A stretch of 64,000 nucleotides of DNA from an uncultured Caldilineaceae bacterium (lineage in GTDB: Bacteria; Chloroflexota; Anaerolineae; Caldilineales; Caldilineaceae). Below are positions 58,624-64,000 of this stretch, in pieces. The stretch covers positions 3,246,722-3,310,721 of the forward strand of contig OY282381.1 of the NCBI GenBank assembly GCA_958295915.1, given 5' to 3'. The position numbers and the translations under genes are program-made. The notes beneath the pieces are model-generated. The model did not search any database. It worked only from the letters and a program-made list of their open reading frames with translations, and was not told where the DNA came from. The stretch's first letter is position 1. Each line of letters starts with the position of its first letter.

Positions 58624-61230
58624 TTACTGCAAGAGCGCCTCCAGCGCCTCGGTGGTCTCGCTGTCTTCCGGCTCTTCCACCTCCTCGTGGGCAATCGCAG
58701 TGAACGCATAGCGTCCATCTGCGCCCTCCTCATCCGCCTTCCCCTTCGACCCATCGAAGGGGTTCCGCGACCCAGACTCGCGCGCGCTGACCCCATCATC
58801 TTTGGCCCGGTCGGGAAAGCCGTTGGCGATGTAGTCCACCTGAATTGTATCGCCTGGGACGAATCGGCCTTCCAACAGGGCTTCGCTGAGCGGATCCTGA
58901 ACTTCACTTTGAATCACCCGGCGCAGAGGACGCGCGCCGTAATCCGGATTGTAGCCGGCATCCGCGATTGCATAGCGGGCCGCTGATGTCAGTTCCAGCT
59001 TCATATCCTGTTCAGCCAGTTGCATCCGCAGGGTGCGTAGTTCCAACTCGACGATCTCTGTGATCTCGTCTTTCGTCAGGCTACGGAAGACCATAATACC
59101 GTCCAGACGGTTAATGAATTCGGGCCGGAACGTTTTCTTCAAAGCATCCATCACGCGCGCCTTCATCTGCTCATACTCAGCCTCCATACGGGTCTGCTCG
59201 TCGGCCGTGATGGCGAAACCAATGCCTTTGGAGCCTTGAATCAGCTTGGCGCCGACATTGCTGGTCATAATCAGAAGCGCGTTGCGGAAATCGACCCGAC
59301 GGCCTTTGGCATCGGCCAGAGAGCCGTCTTCCATAATCTGGAGGAGCATATTGAATGCCTCCGGATGGGCCTTTTCGATCTCGTCCAGCAGAACGACCGA
59401 ATAGGGACGACGGCGAACGGCTTCGGTGAGTTGGCCCCCCTCTTCATAGCCCACGTATCCGGGCGGCGCGCCCACCAGACGGCTTACATTGTGCCGCTCC
59501 ATAAACTCGCTCATATCCAGTTTGATAAGGGCTTCTTCGCTCCCGAACAGAAATTCGGCCAGAACTTTGGTCAGCTCCGATTTGCCGATGCCGGTCGGGC
59601 CCAGAAAAATAAAGCTGCCGATGGGCCGCTTGGGATCTTTGAGCCCGGCTCGGGCGCGGCGCACCGCTTTGCTGATGGCTTTGATCGGTTCATCCTGGCC
59701 GACGATGCGTTTGTGCAGTTCCGTTTCCATCCCCAGCAGTCGCTCCCGCTCTTCGCCACCCATGCGGTACACAGGCACGCCAGTCCACATTGAAACGACT
59801 TCGGCGATGTCGTCGGCAGTGACGATCGGTTGGTTGGCGACCTGTCGCCAGCCTTCCCGCAGCTTTTCCAGCTTCGACTGCAACTCTACTTCACGATAGC
59901 GCAGATCGATCGCATCATCGAAGCGCTGGGTTTCCAGGGCCTCTTCCTTTTCTTTCTGCAAACGTTTCAGATCGATGAAAGTTTCCCGCAGGCTGACCGC
60001 ATGCGGCGCCTTGTACATCCGCACGCGGCTGCCGGCCTCGTCGATCAGATCGATGGCTTTGTCCGGCATAAATCGATCCGGCACGTAGCGCGCGGCCAGA
60101 TGGGCGGCGGCATCCAGGGCTTCCTCTGAAATAATGAGTTTATGATGTTCCTCATAGCGGCTCTTAATGCCGCGTAAAATCTCAATCGTCTCTTCAATGC
60201 CCGGTTCTGCCACCAGAATCGGCTGGAAGCGGCGCTCCAGGGCGGCATCGCTCTCGATATGCTTGCGATATTCGTCCAATGTCGTGGCGCCGATTACCTG
60301 CAACTCGCCACGACTCAGCGCTGGTTTCAGGATATTTGCCGCATCGACGCTGCTGCCGGCAGCGCCGGCGCCCACAAGCATATGCACCTCATCGATGAAG
60401 AGGATGGCGCCGCTGTTGATAATCTCTTCGATTACTTTTTTCAGCCGCTCCTCGAACTGGCCCCGGTACATCGTCCCGGCCACCAGGCTGCCCACATCCA
60501 GCATCAATATGCGTTTATTCAGTAGGGGTTCCGGCACATCACCATCGACCACTCGTTGGGCCAGCCCTTCAACGATAGAGGTCTTCCCCACGCCTGGCTC
60601 ACCCATGAGCGCCGGGTTGTTCTTCAGGCGGCGACTGAGGATCTGGATCACTCGTTCGATCTCCATCTGGCGCCCAATGACCGGATCGAGACGCCCTTCT
60701 TCAGCGGCCGCGGTCAGGTCCAGACCCAACTGATCTACAAGAGGGGTTTTGGACTCTTTTTTCTGCTTTTCTTTGGATTGAGAGCTGTTCTGCAGAAGAT
60801 CGCGAGCTGCTTGGGTGCGCACCCGGTCGAGGTTGATACCGAGGTTGCGCAGCACGTTGACGGCAACTCCATCTCCATCCCGTACCAGCCCCAGAAGTAG
60901 ATGTTCCGTGCCGATGTAATGATTGCCCATCATACGGGCCTCTTCGACAGCCAATTCGATAACGCGTTTGGTGCGGGGCGCAAGGGTCGGTTTGCCGAAC
61001 GGGACACGTTCCCCGCGCCCGACAGTGCGCTCGATGGCACGCACAACTTGGCCCGGCTCCACGCCTAGTTCCTTCAGCACCTTCACCGCGACGCTATTCT
61101 CTTCCTGCACGAGGCCAAGGAGCAGGTGCTCGGTTCCAATATGATTGTGGTTGAGCCGGAGGGCTTGTTCCTGAGCAAGCGTTAACACCCGCCGCGCACG
61201 TTTCGTGAAGCGTTCGAGTTTGTCAGACAT
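58624..61230 (-). CDS. clpC: ATP-dependent Clp protease ATP-binding subunit ClpC
   Basis: 868-aa Hsp100 unfoldase that feeds ClpP. Two N-terminal Clp-N repeats ([11 protein letters not shown] twice), first AAA+ domain with Walker A GEPGVGKT near residue 213, a UVR-like middle region (about 415-455), and second AAA+ domain with GPTGIGKS near 541. The ClpP-docking tripeptide IGF is present (GSKGIGFAI). The C-terminal ~65 residues are acidic and family-atypical. Start at 61230 is standard. No mcsA, mcsB or ctsR gene is adjacent, so control differs from Bacillus. Confidence 0.96.
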   Translation of the reverse strand: MSDKLERFTKRARRVLTLAQEQALRLNHNHIGTEHLLLGLVQEENSVAVKVLKELGVEPGQVVRAIERTVGRGERVPFGKPTLAPRTKRVIELAVEEARMMGNHYIGTEHLLLGLVRDGDGVAVNVLRNLGINLDRVRTQAARDLLQNSSQSKEKQKKESKTPLVDQLGLDLTAAAEEGRLDPVIGRQMEIERVIQILSRRLKNNPALMGEPGVGKTSIVEGLAQRVVDGDVPEPLLNKRILMLDVGSLVAGTMYRGQFEERLKKVIEEIINSGAILFIDEVHMLVGAGAAGSSVDAANILKPALSRGELQVIGATTLDEYRKHIESDAALERRFQPILVAEPGIEETIEILRGIKSRYEEHHKLIISEEALDAAAHLAARYVPDRFMPDKAIDLIDEAGSRVRMYKAPHAVSLRETFIDLKRLQKEKEEALETQRFDDAIDLRYREVELQSKLEKLREGWRQVANQPIVTADDIAEVVSMWTGVPVYRMGGEERERLLGMETELHKRIVGQDEPIKAISKAVRRARAGLKDPKRPIGSFIFLGPTGIGKSELTKVLAEFLFGSEEALIKLDMSEFMERHNVSRLVGAPPGYVGYEEGGQLTEAVRRRPYSVVLLDEIEKAHPEAFNMLLQIMEDGSLADAKGRRVDFRNALLIMTSNVGAKLIQGSKGIGFAITADEQTRMEAEYEQMKARVMDALKKTFRPEFINRLDGIMVFRSLTKDEITEIVELELRTLRMQLAEQDMKLELTSAARYAIADAGYNPDYGARPLRRVIQSEVQDPLSEALLEGRFVPGDTIQVDYIANGFPDRAKDDGVSARESGSRNPFDGSKGKADEEGADGRYAFTAIAHEEVEEPEDSETTEALEALLQ

Positions 61231-61547
61231 GGGTTCATTCCCTCAATAATCGTAATAATCCTGAAGTATGCTGTCGGACAGAACCAAGTTTAACATGCTC
61301 GCCAGTGCCGACGCCGTAATCGGAATTCCGTTTTCCCGCCCGCGCAAAAATTCAGGGATTCGAGTCGCATACAAACGCAAGGGCGTAGATGGAAAACACC
61401 CGGCACTGTTAGAAGATAAGGGGCGATTGGCGTGCTGAGGCCAGACAGCCCGGTTGCCAGCATCGGTATACCGAGGCGCCGGACGCCGCACTCATCGTAG
61501 CGGCCCGCCAGACGGGCATCCAACGGGCATCCAATGCCTATGGCTAC

Positions 61548-61577
61548 ATTGTAACGACAGCCCGTCTTCTTTGTCAA
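61548..61577 (-). promoter_or_regulatory. Sigma-70-type promoter, probably for clpC
   Basis: On the minus strand TTGACA, an 18-base spacer and TACAAT; about 310 bases before the clpC start. I see no CIRCE or CtsR box in this gap. Confidence 0.6.
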
Positions 61578-61624
61578 TACGGCAAATCGGTCTGTTATGG
61601 CAAGCGCAGACATTAGTAAGAAAC

Positions 61625-61647
61625 ATGCCGGACGAAATGCCCGGCAC
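61625..61647 (-). terminator. Possible terminator after the S1-domain gene
   Basis: GCCGG/CCGGC stem with flanking AT pairs, then ATGTTTCTTAC on the minus strand; a weak U-run, so only moderately convincing. The remaining 61231-61682 gap has no gene I recognise. Confidence 0.45.
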
Positions 61648-61682
61648 GTACACACCCGTCTGTCTTTCAGAAAAACAGCGCC

Positions 61683-63071
61683 TTATGCTACCTCCTGGAC
61701 TAGCTCCGATTCTTCTCGTGCTGGAGTATCCGCAGTTTCTTGTTCGGCTTCGACGTCAGATTCAACTTGTGCCTGAACCACCTTGTCGTCATGTTCCGCA
61801 GTCGGCCCAGTATCTGTCGCGGCTTCGCGCCCTACAGTGGCGCGCACTACAACCTTTTCTTCCAGGGGAACCGGTTCCCAATCGAACTCGACGTCCTCAT
61901 CTTCCGGCAGAGCTTGCTTGAGACTGAGGCCCATACGGCGCTTGTCAGTATCGATGCGAATAATGCGCAGTTCGAGCTCCTGGCCTTCTGTCACGACTTC
62001 GCTCGGATGGCTGATACGTCTCTCAGTCAGTTCGCTGATGTGAATCAGCCCCTCGATGGTGTCATTTTCCAGACGGGCAAAGGCCCCGAAATGGACCAAT
62101 TTTGTAGCCACGCCGCGCACAATCTGACCCACTTCATACCTGTCAGGCACTGTTTCCCACGGCTCCGGCAGCAGCCGGCGTAGGCTCAGGCCAATTCGTT
62201 TGCGCTCCTGATCCACGTTCAGCACCATCACCTGGAGCTTCTGACCAATGGAGACCACTTCGCTCGGATGTCTGATTCGACCCCAGCTCAGTTCGCTCAG
62301 ATGGATCAGGCCGTCGGCCCCACCCAGATTGACGAACGCGCCAAAGTCGGCCAGACTGCTCACGACGCCTTCGCACACACTGCGCTCCTCCAGCGATTCG
62401 AGCAATTTTTCTTTCTGCTCCCGTCGCCATTCCCGTATCGCGACCCGCTCTGAAAGGATGAGCCGGTTACGACGGCGGTCCAGGTCGATCACCTTCATGC
62501 GCAGTTCGTTATCCATCAGTTTCATCCAGCGATTGTCAGGCTCGCCTTCCGTGAGCTGCAATGCCTGACTTTCGCTACTCAATTGGCTGGCAGGTACGAA
62601 GCCACGAACTTGCCCAATCTTGACAATCACTCCGCCCCGGTTGAAGCCGCTGACAGTGCCAGTGAATGTATCCTGCGATTCCAGTAACTCTTCGGCGTAT
62701 TTCCAATCCCCCTCGGCCTTGGCCCTGGAAATACTGAGAAGGAGATTGCCGTCACGGTCTTCCCGCATCACATAGACCGGCACTTCATCGCCTATGGCCA
62801 TCTCCCTGAACTCCTCTTCCAAACGATCAACCTCTCGTCCCGTGACAATCCCTTCAGATTTATATCCGATGTCTACCAGCAGCTCACCGGCTCGTTTATC
62901 GACAACGATGCCATTACGGATGTCGCCCATCTGTGGCTGGTTTACATACGAATCATCAAACTCCTCCAGGAGCAATGCCATCGGATGGTCGTCCAGACTC
63001 GGTCCGACATCCCTTTCTAACAAAAAATCTGCGCTGGGTCCCATTACTGCTACTGTCTGCTGATTTGACAT
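61683..63071 (-). CDS. S1 RNA-binding domain protein (30S ribosomal protein S1-like)
   Basis: 462 aa with four S1 domains: about 49-118 ([26 protein letters not shown]), 135-205 ([25 protein letters not shown]), 222-292 ([31 protein letters not shown]) and 308-378 ([31 protein letters not shown]). They suggest ribosome-associated S1, which helps mRNA bind the 30S subunit. The acidic, low-complexity C-terminus holds an in-frame R1-like repeat (coding [12 protein letters not shown]). It is close to clpC but in a separate transcription unit. Confidence 0.9.
   Translation of the reverse strand: MSNQQTVAVMGPSADFLLERDVGPSLDDHPMALLLEEFDDSYVNQPQMGDIRNGIVVDKRAGELLVDIGYKSEGIVTGREVDRLEEEFREMAIGDEVPVYVMREDRDGNLLLSISRAKAEGDWKYAEELLESQDTFTGTVSGFNRGGVIVKIGQVRGFVPASQLSSESQALQLTEGEPDNRWMKLMDNELRMKVIDLDRRRNRLILSERVAIREWRREQKEKLLESLEERSVCEGVVSSLADFGAFVNLGGADGLIHLSELSWGRIRHPSEVVSIGQKLQVMVLNVDQERKRIGLSLRRLLPEPWETVPDRYEVGQIVRGVATKLVHFGAFARLENDTIEGLIHISELTERRISHPSEVVTEGQELELRIIRIDTDKRRMGLSLKQALPEDEDVEFDWEPVPLEEKVVVRATVGREAATDTGPTAEHDDKVVQAQVESDVEAEQETADTPAREESELVQEVA
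61824..61856 (+). repeat. R1-like repeat inside the S1-domain gene
   Basis: TTCGCGCCCTACAGTGGCGC then GCACTACAACCTT: the GCGCCCTA sub-type also found at 33012-33044 and, decayed, in the atp operon. It is translated in the acidic C-terminal tail. Confidence 0.75.
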
Positions 63072-63319
63072 GACTGTCTGACTTCCTCCAATTACAATAA
63101 TAGAGTCACGCTATGATAGGTATGATGGTCGCTTTGCGAAACGATCACAACTATGATTTCGATTTGTTACACGCCAATCTGCCCGCTATTGGCGCGTTGA
63201 ATTCAACACTCGTATCCATGCAAGACACAGGCGCGCACTACCTGAACGGTAGAGGGGGGAAAGGAAAACTATGTCTTTTCTGTGGAAAGGTACTACGACT
63301 CGCCCAGCGAGAATGCGTT

Positions 63320-63700
63320 TCAAGCGCGTAACGCGATCGCCTCAATCTCGATCAGCGCGCCAAGTGGCAGCGCGGCGACCTGCACCGTGCTCCGTGCGGG
63401 GGGATCACCTTGAAATGCTTCTGCGTAAATTTCGTTTACGGTGGAAAATTCTGCAATATCCGTAAGAAATATTGTCGTCTTAACGATATGCCCCATACTG
63501 GATCCGGCCGCGCCAAGGACAGCAGCGAGATTTTCCAGAACCTGACGGGTCTGTTCAACAATACCTGGTCGCAGTTGACCGGTTAGGGGATGAATCCCGA
63601 TCTGGCCAGAGGTAAAGATCAGGTGGTCCGTTGCGACAGCCTGGGAATATGGGCCGACTGCTGCAGGCGCTTTCTCTGTAAGAATGATCGTTTGTTTCAT
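63320..63700 (-). CDS. ridA: RidA-family enamine/imine deaminase
   Basis: 126 aa. RidA hydrolyses reactive 2-aminoacrylate made by PLP enzymes. The conserved core is PVGPYSQAV-like (AVGPYSQAVAT), FTSGQIGIHPLTG, and the catalytic Arg in PPARSTVQVAALPLGALIEIEAIA (about residue 103). Full length with a standard ATG. The neighbouring gene at the window edge encodes a PLP-dependent Cys/Met enzyme, a sensible partner because such enzymes can release enamines; co-regulation is not shown. Confidence 0.95.
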   Translation of the reverse strand: MKQTIILTEKAPAAVGPYSQAVATDHLIFTSGQIGIHPLTGQLRPGIVEQTRQVLENLAAVLGAAGSSMGHIVKTTIFLTDIAEFSTVNEIYAEAFQGDPPARSTVQVAALPLGALIEIEAIALRA

Positions 63701-63746
63701 GCGCAGGATCAGCGAACATACTGCTGAATGGTATCGTTCCTGGGAT

Positions 63747-63763
63747 CGTGGGCGTCTCGCCCA
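63747..63763. repeat. GGGCGtctCGCCC palindrome (R3), upstream of ridA
   Basis: GTGGGCGTCTCGCCCAC. Others: 29313-29329 (in hemW), 42377-42395, 43500-43520, 52091-52113 and 56903-56922, nearly all close to gene ends. Confidence 0.7.
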
Positions 63764-63906
63764 CCCCTTGTCACCTCAATCACACAGAAAACCGGGCAAT
63801 ATTCAGTCTATTGCAGGTCTCTCCCATTGTATTCTACCCTATATCATATGTCAAAATCCCATTGCGCTGTTGCCAGTCTCGCCTCCCGCCCTCCCCTACC
63901 TGCCTG

Positions 63907-64000
63907 TCAACTTCCCAATGCCGCGTAGATATCCGCGCAAATATCCTCTGGATCCTCCGCGCCGACGGCCAGACGCACCAATCCATCGGCTATGCCGACC
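63907..64000 (-). CDS. Cys/Met-metabolism PLP-dependent enzyme, C-terminal end
   Basis: Minus-strand frame entering from the right edge and ending at a TGA (63907-63909). The last 30 residues read VGIADGLVRLAVGAEDPEDI and then a short Ala-rich helix, matching the conserved C-terminus of the MetB/MetC/MetY family (SIGxEDxxDL). Too little to say which reaction. Partial gene, cut by the window edge. Confidence 0.75.
   Translation of the reverse strand, partial: VGIADGLVRLAVGAEDPEDICADIYAALGS

Noticed and set aside
61290..61655. Minus-strand frame upstream of clpC as a gene
   Set aside because: Cys/Arg-rich, no domain or ribosome site, and it covers the likely clpC promoter.

Overview
The window is bacterial chromosome, about 55-58 % GC, tightly packed, with many operons joined by 1-8 base overlaps. 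The gene mix points to Chloroflexota, probably of the Caldilineae/Anaerolineae type: large anchored SH3b and glycosidase-like proteins, a Uma2-type nuclease, a membrane-anchored Ser/Thr kinase, a MacAB-like exporter with an SH3b lipoprotein, coaD next to a DivIVA-like coiled coil, and many short palindromic repeats. This placement is inference from gene content; there is no rRNA gene to confirm it.

Layout. 1-9.6 kb: metallophosphoesterase end, rimO, a methyltransferase, an aldehyde dehydrogenase with a frameshifted 3' end, a PhyH dioxygenase, an FGGY kinase, then proB-proA. 9.6-14.9 kb: repeats, a giant anchored SH3b/glycosidase-like protein, a 223-bp inverted-repeat element, an AT-rich orphan gene and a RelE-type toxin-antitoxin pair. 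14.9-21.7 kb: a complete F0F1 ATP synthase operon (minus strand, order a-c-b-delta-alpha-gamma-beta-epsilon). 21.9-26.2 kb: Ser/Thr kinase and a 1016-aa restriction-modification enzyme. 26.3-27.5 kb: a transposable element with terminal inverted repeats and 8-bp target duplications that carries a decayed tnpB. 27.5-37 kb: FHA regulator, hemW, coaD, coiled-coil protein, second glycosidase-like protein, solute-binding protein, ilvE, VWA and MoxR genes. 37-45.7 kb: M20 hydrolase, DNA methylase remnant, YcaQ-type glycosylase coupled to an SLC12-like transporter, HpcH aldolase, Uma2 nuclease, pheS. 45.7-52 kb: gene debris (including a 77-bp copy of part of proB), then four tandem histidine-kinase genes and one response regulator. 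52-64 kb: SH3b lipoprotein and MacAB-like exporter, a 3-hydroxyisobutyrate dehydrogenase homologue, a type III methylase remnant, clpC, an S1-domain protein, ridA and the end of a Cys/Met-metabolism enzyme.

How parts work together. The ATP synthase genes form one transcription unit ending in a strong hairpin terminator. proB and proA carry out the first two steps of proline synthesis. MoxR and VWA proteins form a chaperone pair. The four histidine-kinase genes share a membrane sensor and a phospho-acceptor helix, but only the last has an ATP-binding domain, so the first three look like sensor-only paralogues feeding, or recombining with, one complete kinase and its LuxR-type regulator.

Two observations stand out. 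First, the kinase array: three truncated copies end at the domain boundary, are start/stop coupled, two contain in-frame runs of 19 and 21 C, and all four carry a palindrome that matches (one with a single mismatch) the Gram-positive LexA box consensus. Second, the TIR element family: a 1135-bp copy with a decayed tnpB and a 223-bp deletion copy share about 23-bp terminal inverted repeats and each is flanked by a different 8-bp direct repeat, which is not how IS200/IS605 elements insert.
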